Of a stretch of DNA of 64,000 nucleotides, positions 12,029 to 23,306 are shown in pieces. Under the pieces are notes generated by a model. It saw only the letters and a list, made by a program, of their open reading frames with translations, did not search any database and was not told the origin of the DNA. Origin of the DNA: Saussurea involucrata (Eukaryota > Streptophyta > Magnoliopsida > Asterales > Asteraceae); NCBI GenBank assembly GCA_033807775.1, contig CM066321.1, positions 47,286,555 through 47,350,554 of the forward strand, read 5' to 3'. How positions within the stretch are numbered: position 1 is the first letter of the stretch; each line of letters begins with the position of its first letter. Position numbers and translations under genes: made by a program.

Positions 12029-15000
12029 GTGAACCCCACTGTAAACATGGCTGGTGTGGGAGGTGAAAGACTTGTTAACCCACCACCGTTAGTGGAGACC
12101 ACAGTGACGATTGCCGATAGCAAAGATCGAAAAATACGGGACTATGCTACTTCCGGAGTTGGTGATTTAAGTTCCGGAATTTTAAGGCCCAACATTGTTG
12201 CAACACATTTTGAACTCAAACCGGTGATGCTCCAAATGATTCAAGCCATGGATCAGTTTAGAGGATCACCATCTGAGGATCCACACTCGCACTTGAAATC
12301 CTTTTTGGAAATGACTGATTCCTTTCAATTGCAAGGTGTGGGTGATGAAGCGTTAATGCTAAGGCTTTTCCCTTTTACATTAAGGGATAAAGCAAAGGCT
12401 TGGCTGAACTCACATGCACCTCACTCGATAACCACTTGGCAAGAACTTGCTGACAAATTTTTACAAAAATACTTTCCTCCCACAAGGAATGTAAGGTTTC
12501 AAAATGATATTATTTTGTTCAGACATGAAGAAGACGAGGTTGTTTCGGATGCATGGGAACGATTTAAAGATTTACTTCGAAAGTCCCCACATCACGGCAT
12601 CCCACATTGCATCCAATTGGAGACCTTTTACAATGGTCTTTACAATGCAGCCAAAATCATCTTAGATGCAACAGCAGGTGGAACATTCACAAGTAAGACT
12701 TACAATGAAGGATATCAAATCTTAGAAAAAGTGTCCAACAACAATACCGAGTGGTCCAATCCTAGAGCACCCATACCAAAGACCAACACCATCGACTCCG
12801 AGGCACTTAAAACCATGAATGCGCAGTTAGTGGCCTTGACTAAATTAGTTTTGAATCAAAATAGAGGCCAAGTAAATTCCGCAACACATCTCACTGAGAA
12901 CTGTTCCCTCTGTGTAGAGGAACATGTTTTTGACTATTGTCCAGCAAATCCTGAGGCCGTTAATGTTATAGGAACCAACCCGAGGAACAACCCATATTCA
13001 CAGACTTATAATCCAGGTTGGAGAAATCATCCGAATTTCTCTTGGGCTGGTAATCCAGGACTCCAACCCCAAGGGGCGAGTCATGTCCAGGAAAGACCAC
13101 AAAATCCCCTTGGATTTCACCAACATCACAGTGGGCATCCCCCACATAACTTTCAACAAGGGCAGTCCTCACAACAGTTCCAACCACGATCAACTCAACC
13201 CGCTGAGACTCAACCATCACTCGAATCAATTCTCAAAGGTTTCATGAATCAAACTCAAGCAACCATTAGGAACATAGAGACTCAAGTAGGACAACTAGCC
13301 GTCGAAGTTAAGAATAGACCACCAGGGACATTACCTAGTGACACCGAACACGCTAAGGTGATAGGAAAAGAGCACGTCAAGTCCATAACGCTTAGGAGTG
13401 GAAAGGATCTGAAAGATATCGTTTTTTATTCTGATGATCCGCCTCAAATACCCACTGTCCCTAAAACCACAGTGGCCACTCCTCAAGTCACTGTCATTCC
13501 CACAGTGAGGACCGATGTCCCTGAGCTTCCCACTTTTGGACCCATACCAAAACCTACAATCCCAAAGCCAACACCACAACAAACTCAAATTGACCCACGA
13601 AGTGTACCTTTTCCTGAAAGAATGAAGACTAAAAATGTCGATGTTCAATTTAAAAAATTCTTAGACATTTTTAAACAACTTCACATTAACATACCCTTGG
13701 TAGAGGCTCTCGAGCAAATGCCAAGCTATGTTAAATTTTTGAAAGATATTTTGAACAAAAAGAGAGAGTTGGGTGAGTTTGAAACTGTGGCTTTGACTAA
13801 GGAATGTAGTGCCCTCCTTACTAGCAAGATTCCACCTAAGTTGAAAGACCCGGGTAGTTTCACCATTCCATGCACAATAGGAGGACAAGAAGTAGGTCAA
13901 GCACTCTGTGATTTGGGAGCTAGTATCAACTTGATGTCATTATCCATTTTTAACAAGTTAGGTATTGGAGAGGCTAGACCCACAACCGTGACATTACAAC
14001 TAGCCGACCGGTCCATTGCCTACCCTAAGGGAAAAATAGAAGATGTTTTGGTCCAAGTGGATAAATTTATCTTCCCCGCCGATTTTCTAATTCTAGTTTA
14101 TGAGGCCGATAAAGATATCCCAATCATCCTAGGGCGTCCATTTCTTACAACTGGACGTACTTTGATCGATGTGCACAAAAGGGAACTCACTATGAGAGTC
14201 AATGACCAAGAAGTAACATTCAATGTCTTCAAGTCCCTTAAGTACATAGAAACCGAAGACTGTTTTGCTTTGAGTTCGATTTGTGGAACCCATGGTTTTG
14301 ATGCAGTAAGCACAATGGGGAGTGAGAGTGAGCACTCCGACTCTGAGAGTGATGACACTTTTGAGGATGAGTGTAACGCAATAGTGGCAGCCTTCGAACC
14401 TCTGGACTTCAAAGACATAAATGTTCAACCCCCTTCAATAGAACAACCTCCCGAGTTAGAGCTAAAACCATTGCCTTCCCACTTAAAATATGCTTATCTC
14501 GCTAAGGATAATAAACTTCCCGTTATTATCTCTTCCAAACTTAGTGAGAAACAAGAACAACTTCTGATTGATTTGTTGATGAAGCATAAGAAGGCAATTG
14601 GTTGGACCATAGCGGACATTCGAGGTATTAGCCCCTCCTTATGTCAACATAAGATTAACTTGGAGAGTGACCACCCTGGAAAAGTCCAACCTCAAAGAAG
14701 GTTGAACCCCATAATGAAGGAGGTAGTTAAGAAAGAAGTGTTGAAGTGGTTAGACGCCGGTATTATCTACCCAATAGCTAGTAGTAGTTGGGTGAGCCCC
14801 GTCCAATGTGTCCCTAAAAAGGGAGGGACGACCGTAGTGAAGAACAAAAAGAACGAACTCATTCCCACTAGGACTGTCACGGGGTGGAGAATATGCATGG
14901 ATTATAGACAACTTAACCTAGCCACTAAGAAAGACCATTTTCCTCTACCTTTTATTGACCAAATGCTTGATAGGTTAGCGGGAAAAGAATTCTATTGTTT

Positions 15001-15388
15001 TCTAGATGGATACTCCGGATACAACCAAATCCATATCGCACCCGAGGACCAAGAAAAGACCACCTTTACTTGTCCCTACGGTACCTTTGCATTCCGGAGG
15101 ATGCCATTTGGATTGTGTAATGCCCCAGCCACTTTCCAACGTTGTATGATGGCCATTTTCACCGATATGATTGAGGACACCATAGAAGTTTTTATGGATG
15201 ACTTTTCTGTGATAGAGACATCATTTGACAACTGCCTGGGAAATTTAGAGAAAAGCCTAGTAAGATGTGAGACCCACGACCTTATTTTAAATTGGGAAAA
15301 ATGCCATTTTATGGTAGAGGAAGGTATTGTCCTAGGTCATCTTATCTCAAAAAGAGGTTGGAAGTTGATAAAGCCAAGCTTGAAGTAG
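12029..15388 (+). CDS. Athila-like Gag-protease-reverse transcriptase
   Basis: A 1119-residue frame encoding the structural protein and the start of the polymerase of the element at 10228-22428. The Gag core is at about residues 55-235, followed by a short CX2CX3HX4C knuckle (CSLCVEEHVFDYC) and a Gln/Pro-rich linker. The aspartic protease has the site D628-L-G-A-S632; the DLGAS form is usual in Athila. The reverse transcriptase covers roughly residues 890-1100, with catalytic F1055-M-D-D1058. The last 11 residues or so are out of frame: a one-base deletion near 15355 shifts the reading frame, and RNase H and integrase continue in another frame. A second ATG at 11923 opens a 25-codon basic frame that stops before 12029. 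The original start may have been there, separated by another single-base change. Confidence 0.9.
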   Translation: MNPTVNMAGVGGERLVNPPPLVETTVTIADSKDRKIRDYATSGVGDLSSGILRPNIVATHFELKPVMLQMIQAMDQFRGSPSEDPHSHLKSFLEMTDSFQLQGVGDEALMLRLFPFTLRDKAKAWLNSHAPHSITTWQELADKFLQKYFPPTRNVRFQNDIILFRHEEDEVVSDAWERFKDLLRKSPHHGIPHCIQLETFYNGLYNAAKIILDATAGGTFTSKTYNEGYQILEKVSNNNTEWSNPRAPIPKTNTIDSEALKTMNAQLVALTKLVLNQNRGQVNSATHLTENCSLCVEEHVFDYCPANPEAVNVIGTNPRNNPYSQTYNPGWRNHPNFSWAGNPGLQPQGASHVQERPQNPLGFHQHHSGHPPHNFQQGQSSQQFQPRSTQPAETQPSLESILKGFMNQTQATIRNIETQVGQLAVEVKNRPPGTLPSDTEHAKVIGKEHVKSITLRSGKDLKDIVFYSDDPPQIPTVPKTTVATPQVTVIPTVRTDVPELPTFGPIPKPTIPKPTPQQTQIDPRSVPFPERMKTKNVDVQFKKFLDIFKQLHINIPLVEALEQMPSYVKFLKDILNKKRELGEFETVALTKECSALLTSKIPPKLKDPGSFTIPCTIGGQEVGQALCDLGASINLMSLSIFNKLGIGEARPTTVTLQLADRSIAYPKGKIEDVLVQVDKFIFPADFLILVYEADKDIPIILGRPFLTTGRTLIDVHKRELTMRVNDQEVTFNVFKSLKYIETEDCFALSSICGTHGFDAVSTMGSESEHSDSESDDTFEDECNAIVAAFEPLDFKDINVQPPSIEQPPELELKPLPSHLKYAYLAKDNKLPVIISSKLSEKQEQLLIDLLMKHKKAIGWTIADIRGISPSLCQHKINLESDHPGKVQPQRRLNPIMKEVVKKEVLKWLDAGIIYPIASSSWVSPVQCVPKKGGTTVVKNKKNELIPTRTVTGWRICMDYRQLNLATKKDHFPLPFIDQMLDRLAGKEFYCFLDGYSGYNQIHIAPEDQEKTTFTCPYGTFAFRRMPFGLCNAPATFQRCMMAIFTDMIEDTIEVFMDDFSVIETSFDNCLGNLEKSLVRCETHDLILNWEKCHFMVEEGIVLGHLISKRGWKLIKPSLK

Positions 15389-17358
15389 TGGCACAACTTC
15401 CCGAGCCTACAACGGTGAAAGGTATTCGAAGTTTCTTGGGTCACGCAGGTTTTTATAGGAGGTTCATCAAAGATTTTTCAAAAATAACTAAACCCCTATG
15501 TAACCTGTTGCAACATGAAAAAGAATTTAATTTTACCCAAGAATGTCGAGTTGCTTTTGAAACAATCAAGAAAGCCTTAGTTACTGCACCCATAGTGACC
15601 ACTCCTGACTGGTCACTCCCATTTGAAGTCATGTGTGACGCCAGCGAGTGGGATGTGGGGGCTGTTCTCGGACAAAGAGAGAACAAAATCTTTCACCCCA
15701 TTTATTATGCAAGTAAAACGCTGATTGAAGCTCAGATTAATTATACTGTCACTGAAAAAGAATTACTTGCGGTGGTGTTTGCTTTTGATCGTTTTAGGTC
15801 ATACTTGATAGGGACGAAGGTCATCGTGCACACTGATCATGCAACAATAAAATATTTGATCAACAAGGCTGATTCCAAGCCACGTTTGATTAGATGGGTT
15901 TTATTGTTGCAAGAATTCGACCTTGAGATCGTTGATAGAAAAGAAACAAACAATCAGGTAGCTGACCATCTGTCCAGGCTTGAGAAGGTAGTGACCACTG
16001 TGGATCCCACTCCGGTCAAAGATAATTTTCCTGATGAACAATTGTTAGCAGCTCAACATCACGATAATAATATTCCTTGGTATGCTGACATTGCAAACTT
16101 TTTAGCAAGTGGACTAAGACCCCACGGGATGAGTGGACAACCACTTAAAAAGTTTTTACATGATACATGACAATATGTTTGGGACGCCCCTTTCTTATAT
16201 AAGATAGGTACGGACCAAATATTGAGGCGTTGTGTCTATGGGAGTGAGCAACATCAAATACTCCTTGGTTGTCACACATCCCACTACGGTGGCCACTTTG
16301 GTGGAAACCGCACTGCTGCAAAAATCTTGCAAAGTGGGTTCTTTTGGCCCACTGTGTTTAAAGACTCTTTCGAGTTTGTGAAAAATTGTGAGCAATGTCA
16401 ACGCACCGGGAACATTTCACAAAGGAACGAGATGCCTCTTAATAACATTGTAGAGGTAGAACTTTTTGATGTTTGGGGGATCGATTTCATGGGTCCTTTC
16501 CCAAATTCAAACAATAATTTTTATATCTTGGTTGCGGTGGACTATGTTTCGAAATGGGTGGAAGCTGTTGCATGTCACTCTAATGATGCCAACACCGTGG
16601 TGAAATTTTTGCATAAAAATATTTTCACTCGATTTGGAACACCACGGGCATTGATTAGTGACGAAGGCACCCATTTTGTGAACAAAGTCATGAGCTCGGT
16701 CCTTGCTAAATATGATATACATCATAGAGTGGCCACCGCATACCACCCGCAGACCAACGGTTTAGCCGAACTTTCAAACCGAGAAATCAAAAGTATTATG
16801 GAGAAAGTCGTTAAACCACATCGCAAGGATTAGTCGACCAAACTTGATGACGCTCTTTGGGCCTATCGAACAGCCTACAAAACTCCTTTGGGAATGTCTC
16901 CATTTAAGTTGGTTTTTGGCAAAGCTTGCCATTTACCAATTGAGTTGGAACACAAGGCGTTTTGGGCCCTTAAAGAGCTCAATATGAGTGAGGATGTTGC
17001 GGGAATTAAGAGGTGTTTACTATTGCATGAACTAGAGGAGTTGCGATACCACTCTTATGAAAATGCAAAGTTGTACAAAGAAAAGACCAAGATGTGGCAT
17101 GATTGAAAAATCAACCATATGGAGTTCTTTGAAGGCCAACAGGTACTATTGTTCAATTCCCGTCTTAAACTCTTTCCAGGTAAGCTAAAATCACGATGGA
17201 CGGGACCATACACCATGGTCAAGGTTAGTCCCTTTGGAACAGTGGAATTGATGTCCCCACAGTCTGGTCAAACATTCAAAGTCAATGGGCAGAGAGTAAA
17301 GCATTTTCTGAGCGATAGTGCTCACATTCTATCCCACTCTCTACCCCACTCTGGTTAA
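15359..17358 (+). pseudogene. Athila-like pol remainder: RNase H and integrase, broken
   Basis: Continues pol in the +1 register after the frameshift near 15355. It runs through the reverse transcriptase connection (FLGHAGFYRRFIKDF), RNase H (CDASEWDVGAVLG, TVTEKELLAVV, HTDHATIKYL) and integrase. The integrase has an HHCC zinc finger (HTSHYGGHFGG ... CEQC) and the DD-E triad (GIDFMGPF, LISDEGTHF, GLAELSNRE). The frame is interrupted by TGA at 16168-16170, TAG at 16831-16833 (where Trp is expected before STKLDDALWAYRT) and TGA at 17104-17106. It ends with an integrase C-terminal segment (SRWTGPYTMVKVSPFGTVEL). All catalytic residues remain visible, so decay is recent. The element would need help in trans. 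Confidence 0.92.
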
Positions 17359-17672
17359 GAAAAGTCAAAACCACTTGTAAATATTTTATTTCAGTTATTT
17401 GCTGTGTTTTTATTATTTTTGTTCTTTTTAATGCTGTGTGGTAGTTTATTTTAATATGTGTAGGAGAGATTGCCAATTTTTGAAGAAAAAGTCAAACAAT
17501 TGCTTCGCAGTGACATCGAGCATGTCACTGCGCTTCCCACTGCCGAACTGACGCTGAGATGGGACGGTTTGGGGGCCCAAGAGCTGACAGCATATCAAAT
17601 TTTCTTACACAAGGGTCTACTTTTTCTGCCACATCACACCTAATCTCGCCATTTTTCAAGAAAAGCTATCAT

Positions 17673-17709
<37 letters not shown>

Positions 17710-17851
17710 AATCGTTCCCTCCAAACATATTACCCAAAAAATAACTCCTTTCCACCAAAATTCCAAAAACCACCTTTTACTCCAAATATTTCAAACAAAA
17801 ACTTTTCCTCTTCATCTTTTCTCTCACGAACCAGAACAAAGAAACCCTCCA
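17359..17851 (+). other. Spacer between pol and third gene, with (TC)15
   Basis: No coding frame. It contains a pure TC microsatellite at about 17677-17706 followed by a CT/A-rich stretch up to the ATG at 17852, resembling the 5' untranslated region of a plant gene. It may drive or accompany expression of the third gene. Confidence 0.5.
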
Positions 17852-19851
17852 ATGGCAAGAACCAAAAGATTAAACCCTAACCCTAATGAGCCTGGTCGTG
17901 CTGCAGTTCGCTGCAGAACCACCGACGACAACCCGCCGGAAAACGTCATCGGCGACCTAAACGAACCGCCGCCATCTTCCGGCCAGCATCCGATGACGAC
18001 CGAAATACCAGATGTCGGGTCGTCAAAGCAAGAGGGTTCGAAGGCTGCTTCTTCATCGAAGGCTTCAGACACCAGTCTGAGTCAGTTTGATGATGAGGAA
18101 CTACAAACTGAAGAAGAAATGTTGAAGTTGCAAGAAGAATACAACCAAAAGATCCTTGTACTTAAAAAGAATAAAGAAGAGGTCGAGAGGAAAAGGAAAG
18201 AAGAGGAGGAAAGGTTGAGGAAAGAAGAGGAGGAGAGGAAACAAAGAGAGGAAGCCGAACGGTTGGCGAGAGAGGAAGAGGAGAGAAAAAGGGTTGAAAA
18301 GGAAAGACTACTGGAGGAAGAGAAGAAAAGGGCTGAAGAAGAGAGGTTGAGAAAGGAAGAAGAAGAACGGACCAGACAAGAGGAGGAAAGACAAAGAAAA
18401 GATGCGGAGGAGGCGACACTTCAAAACAAGGAGCAGATTCAGACTGAGCAAAACCTCCAAGTCACAAGCACTGTTGATTTGGAGGCACTTAAAAAGGCTG
18501 CCCACAATAAGGAGAACCCAATCAAAAGAGCATTGAGGAAGAAAGGAATGGTCACCAGATCTGGGGTGACCATTTCGCAGAAAACACCGGCTAAGAAATC
18601 AAGGAAGCAACCATCTGGGAAAGGTAAGGGTCTCGAACCCTCTTTAAGTTCATCATCTATTGAATCTGATGATGGGGATGAGCAACTTCAATCTGAAAAC
18701 CCACATCAGTCCACAGTGGGGTGCCCAGGCAATTCATGACTCCAGAAGTCGCTGCCCACTATGACTGCATTATCAATCAAAAGTTGAACTTAGAGAGGGG
18801 TTTTGACCCCGACTTTGTAGAGGCCAACCCGTTTATCAAAGACAGGGGTTTACAGCAAGATTGGACGACATTGGCATCTGCCAATCGTCGAGCAAATGCC
18901 TCTTTGGTTAGGGAGTTTTATGCCGAGGCCTCTGAGACGAAGGACCCATTTTTGAAAGTCCGGGGTCGAACCGTGCACTATACCGCCAGTGCTATCAATC
19001 GGGTCCTTGGAATAAGGATCCCAACTACATGCTCCTTTGCACGGTTCCTGCAAAAAATGTCCCTGGCGGATGAAGATGTTATTTTGAAAGAATTGGCAGT
19101 TGAAGGAAAGCCCTGGGATAAAGATGGCAGTAGACGGTGCCTGCACGCTAGCTCCCTCACTACCGAGGCCGTTGTGTGGTTCCAGTTTTTACGGACCTCC
19201 TTATCACCGACTACTCATGATACGACCCTCTCGATGCACAAGTACGCTTTGCTGTACTGCATCCTGGCGGGGAAACCTATCAACATGGGAATCGTCATGC
19301 ACTCCGCCATCTACCAAGCTCGGACCCGAAAGAAGGTAATCCTCCCTCTTCCTTGTCTTATTACTTCGTTACTAATCGAAGCTGGAGTGCCAGCTGCTCA
19401 AGACGACAAGTGGATCACCTCAATGAACAACATCAGCATCGTCACCATCAAGAAGATGGGGAGAGCAATTACTACTCCCCCCGCAGAACCTGCTGATGAA
19501 CAACCCACAATGTGATCCACTGGCACCCCACTCCGCCAGCCCACTCCAGGAAGCACAAGCAATCCAATGACCGCCATTATGAGCGCATTAACATCCCTCA
19601 CCTACCGCGCAGACCTTATGGAAGCCCAACAGAATCATATGAACAGGGCAACTGAATCTTTCTGGATGTATACACGCGATCGGGATGCGGTTATGAACCA
19701 AATGTTACAAGGTGCTGATCCACAATTAGCCGCACAATTAGCCGCACAACTACCCGACTTTCCAGAAGGTATCTGCCCCAACAATGACAGTGACGATGGT
19801 TTCCATGAAGACTGCGCCGAAAGCTCGCCGCAAGAAACTCCGACTCACTGA
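17852..19851 (+). pseudogene. Third gene of Athila-like element: charged coiled coil plus plant-transposon domain
   Basis: Lies where Athila elements carry an env-like gene. The first frame (17852-18739, 295 residues) starts MARTKRLNPNPNEPG. It has an acidic linker, a very long Glu/Lys/Arg coiled coil at about residues 86-190, and a basic segment with a nuclear-signal look (TPAKKSRKQPSGKGKG). A frameshift near 18721-18739 leads into a 264-residue frame. That frame resembles the domain usually named 'putative plant transposon protein' (motifs VREFYAEAS, VRGRTVHYTASAINRVLG, AVVWFQFLRTSL, LLYCILAGKPINMG). TGA at 19513-19515 interrupts the same frame, which then runs to 19851 (LAAQLAAQLPDFPEG). 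No signal peptide or membrane span is visible, so a role as an envelope is not supported. Function unknown. Confidence 0.75.
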
Positions 19852-20835
19852 ATGTTTTGTTGGGACTGTGGTTCCCACTCTCATGCTCTCAAAAACAATT
19901 TTTATTTTCTGTTTGGTTTCGTATTTTGCCTATGGCTAGGCATTTGAAAATATCGCTACTATTTTTATTTTTGTTGAAAGATGCATGCATGACCTACTGC
20001 TAAGTAGGTCTTTTGGGTACTAACTTACTTCTCATTTGAATGCTTTTTGATCCTTTCCCATTTCAAGGTGCAACTTTCGGCTTCCGACTTAAAAAGTCAC
20101 TTTTGTAAGTACGGTTCTCAACTTGTCACGGTGAAATAATTTAGGCCATTTTTGCATCCAAACTCGACTTTTTGTAACCCAAATACCTCCTGCACCCCAC
20201 TTTTCAAGTCACAGTGAGGACACTGTGCAATCTTAAGTTTGAGGTGGGGACTTCCAGTCTTTCCACAGTGGGGACACTGTGAGTCCTAAGTTTGAGGTGG
20301 GTAAGCTATACCCCTCCCAAAAAAAAAACACAAAAACATAAGAAAATTGGAGCATCGCTACAAAAGATTGATGGTGTGCCTTTCTGGACCATCAAATTGC
20401 TCATTCCAAGAAAAAGATGGTGGGCCTATTCTGGACCATCAGAATACCCACTCTCACAAAAAAATAGCCATATAAAGCCTGAAAGTGTACGTACTTACCC
20501 TTGCAAAATACAAAACATTCACTTCTTAAAATAAAAATCTCAAAGCGAGATTCTCGGTCCATGTTTGGAAGTAGTTACTACAAAACCCTTGGGAAAAATA
20601 TTCAAAGCCACAAACCCTTCTAACCCAAGAAAGTCCTATTGATCAAATGTGAACAAAGGAAAGATATCGTCAAGTACAAAAGTGGAGTTTCTATCTTGGA
20701 ACCGAAAGAAGCATCCATGGAGGGAGATCAACATGCATTCAGAGTGAGAAGTCGGTAAGTCCCTGAAAGTTCAAAAGTGCATATTTTTTTTTATTTTATT
20801 ACTTGGGGACAAGTAATGGTTTAAGTTTGAGGTTG
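19852..20835 (+). other. 3' untranslated region and polypurine tracts of Athila-like element
   Basis: Non-coding. The motif AAGTTTGAGG occurs three times: near 20235, near 20288, and directly before the 3' LTR at about 20824-20832. The last is in the polypurine-tract position. The first two are followed by GTGGGGAC and GTGGGTAAG and have flanking repeats of a CACTGTG box. A cluster of tract-like motifs suggests duplicated priming sites. Confidence 0.6.
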
Positions 20836-22428
20836 TGATAACTCTATTTTTAGAGTTATTATTTCATTTTATTTTGTCACATTTTAGCCATTTCACTTCT
20901 CAAAACTCCCATTCTTGGTAATATTCCAAAAAATGAGCAAAAAGAGTGAACCATAGTCTTAATAAATTATTTGGTGGAGTTTTGTTGCTTTTTCACGAAA
21001 TATCTGCAGTGACTTGCGTATCCCACTCCGGACCCCACTGGCGAGCAAAGAAGATGACAAAAGAAAAAACAAATCTTAGCTTGAAAGTAAAAAGTCTGGA
21101 GAATGGAAGGTTCAATTGGCAGAAGCATGGGGTGGTGAAGTACAAGCATGTTCCCAAAAGCATGTCAAGATGAATTGTTTATTGAAACCAATGGTACTAT
21201 AGGTGGACTTTTTAGAAAAGGTGAAGGGACTCATGGGTAAAAGAGCTACATACTTATGGATAGGAGTGTTACTCAAAGAGGCTGATTTTGATGCTTTCTA
21301 TCTTCAGTCCTTATTCTCTAGATAAAACCCATCTTTTGTTAAAACCCAACCTTTCCTCTTAGTATATAAAGAGGCATTGGGTTTCATTTAATTCATCTTG
21401 CATATCTCCATCTACCACATTTAGTGCAAGTGTAGTTGTTAGCTTATCATTTACTGCAGTAGTTTATTAAATTTCTGTATTTTCAATTCCTAGTGTAATT
21501 GTTAATTTCGAGTAATCAGTGGCAGTGACGTACCCTCGTTCCCCACTGCGGTTTTAATACAAGTCACTTTCAGTTTACTTATGTTCAACTCTTCATCTTT
21601 TGCTTTCTTTATTTCGGTAATTATGGGCTAAGCATCATTTGGGATGTAGGAAAGAGAAGTACCTGGATTTTAGAGAAAATGCTTGAGTAATCTTTATACT
21701 TGGAATATTTATTGTTTTGGTCATTCACTCTCGATTATTGCCCAATGATGCGAACAAGCCGATCACTTGTAATGATCTAAAAGTCTAGTTCTTAACTCAG
21801 AAATGAGTAGAACGTAGTGACACGAGCTTGGATGATGCTAGGGGATTCGAAAGAATTCATATGACACTTGCGAAAGTGAGGTCAGCACAGTGAGCTAATC
21901 TCAACCCACTGGAGTAGTAGGCAAGCTAGTTGGTGTATTTAAAACACTTAGAGTATTTGTCTCTACACATTCCATCAAGGCCTGAAAATGTCCATTTTGA
22001 GATTACCATTGACAAAACAATAGATACTAAGAGTATGAGATTTTTACCTAAAGGTGTGAGTATTTTGTAACCGGGCTTTTCTAGCGAAGGTGCCCACCTC
22101 AAGTACAAGGATCACTTTTAAGATCAGGTATTTAATATAAAATCTAGGGAAAATCTAACCTACATTCCTCCTTTTAAATCTTAAGTAAAACCGTTAAAGT
22201 AGCATTTCACCAAACAAACCAAAATATTGCTTCCTCTATAACTGAAACCTGTAAAAGGAGCTCATGAGAACCATATTGTCTTGATTGCCCAGTCTCTGTG
22301 GATACGATTCTGGTATTTTACCAACTATTACTTGCTGTGACGATCATAGTGGTCAGTGTACACTTGCACTTCCCACTGTGGATAGTTTGCAACCCACTGC
22401 GATTAAATCACATATTTCGCACGTACCA
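20836..22428 (+). repeat. 3' LTR of Athila-like element
   Basis: 1593 bases, about 24 substitutions from the 5' copy, no length change. TATA box at 21363-21371. Followed by the target duplication GCTTG. Confidence 0.95.
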
Positions 22429-22433
22429 GCTTG

Positions 22434-23012
22434 ACAACTCATTGTTATCCTAGAGGATTGTAAAGCTAAATGACTTGACTGTGGGTTATCGTCCTAAGAT
22501 ATTTGATCTTTCCAAAGTCGGTCTGATGACTACTAGAGTTGGTGAGTGTGGTTCTAAGAATTTGGGTCACGACCAAGTCCATGCACGATATTTATTTCAA
22601 AAATAAAATTGAATAAAAATTCCGTGACTTGTCAAATCGTTTCGGCATGACATGTTACGAATTTAGAGTATGTTTTGGCACACTCAAAGGTGTAGCCCAT
22701 GATTTGAGATACATGAATTGTGTTATTTCATATAATTTGCATATGAACTTTTGTTGAAAGTTTTCTCCATGTTGTTTTTCCGGTATCGCAAATTGTTGAA
22801 GGTATACTTTCATTATGTTGCAAGTTTTGGAATTTTTATTTGACGCATGTAAAAAGTTTGGAAAAGTTTTTAAATACATGAGATCACTTGATTTTATGTG
22901 CTTGCATGTAAAATTAATTTTAAACCTTACCTCATGTTGTTTTGGGGTTAAAAATGAAAATTTTAAAATGACACAAGCTTGACTTATTGCGTTAGTTTGC
23001 AATTATTGAATA
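22434..23012 (+). other. Non-coding interior of element B, right part
   Basis: Continues the leader of B after the Athila insertion. The segment GCACGATATTTATTTC aligns with the interior of D near 55.13 kb (reverse complement), which supports B and D as relatives. No coding frame of note. It is cut at 23013 by the LTR of element C. Confidence 0.65.
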
Positions 23013-23055
23013 TGTTGGTCCCGAAGGGGTTATACAAGTACAATAGTTTGTAGAA

Positions 23056-23070
23056 GGGGGGGGGGGGGGG
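23056..23070. repeat. G15 homopolymer in LTR-C
   Basis: An uninterrupted run of fifteen G on the plus strand. Its length is likely unstable and prone to sequencing error. Confidence 0.8.
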
Positions 23071-23297
23071 ATGAATACAAACACAAATTTATAGTTTTCT
23101 AAATTGTTTATTGATAAATCAAACACAATTTACAGTTTGATGCAGAATAAGATTAAGTAAACCTAATCTAAACAAACTTGAGAAGCACTAAGTGCTCTTG
23201 CACAAGAAGATAGAAAGAAAAGAGAATGTGAAAAACAAGGGTTTTTCTACACACTAAGTAGTTCAGGGAGATCCTTCAAACTGAAGGGGTATTCCTC

Positions 23298-23306
23298 CTA
23301 TTTATA
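23298..23306 (-). promoter_or_regulatory. TATA box of LTR-C
   Basis: TATAAATAG on the minus strand. The same nine bases occur on the minus strand of the LTRs of E and G, supporting a shared copia-type core promoter. Confidence 0.6.

Larger units (their letters stand above)
10228..22428 (+). mobile_element. Complete Athila-like Ty3/gypsy retrotransposon
   Basis: A 12.2-kb element flanked by the 5-base target duplication GCTTG (10223-10227 and 22429-22433). Both LTRs are 1593 bases, begin TGATAACTC and end GTACCA. The primer site matches tRNA-Asp, as in Athila elements. The order is gag, protease, reverse transcriptase, RNase H, integrase, then a third gene in the env-like position. Hand alignment gives about 24 substitutions and no indels between LTRs (about 1.5%). 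At 1.3e-8 substitutions per site per year (a grass rate) this is roughly 0.6 million years. It is no longer autonomous: pol has one frameshift and three stops, and the third gene is also broken. Confidence 0.95.

Noticed and set aside
14098..14428. Minus-strand frames across the Athila gag-pol gene
   Set aside because: They are antisense shadows of a well-supported plus-strand coding frame.
17852..19515. Envelope protein for the Athila-like element
   Set aside because: No signal peptide, membrane segment or glycoprotein features are visible, and the composition is that of a charged coiled coil and a plant-transposon domain.
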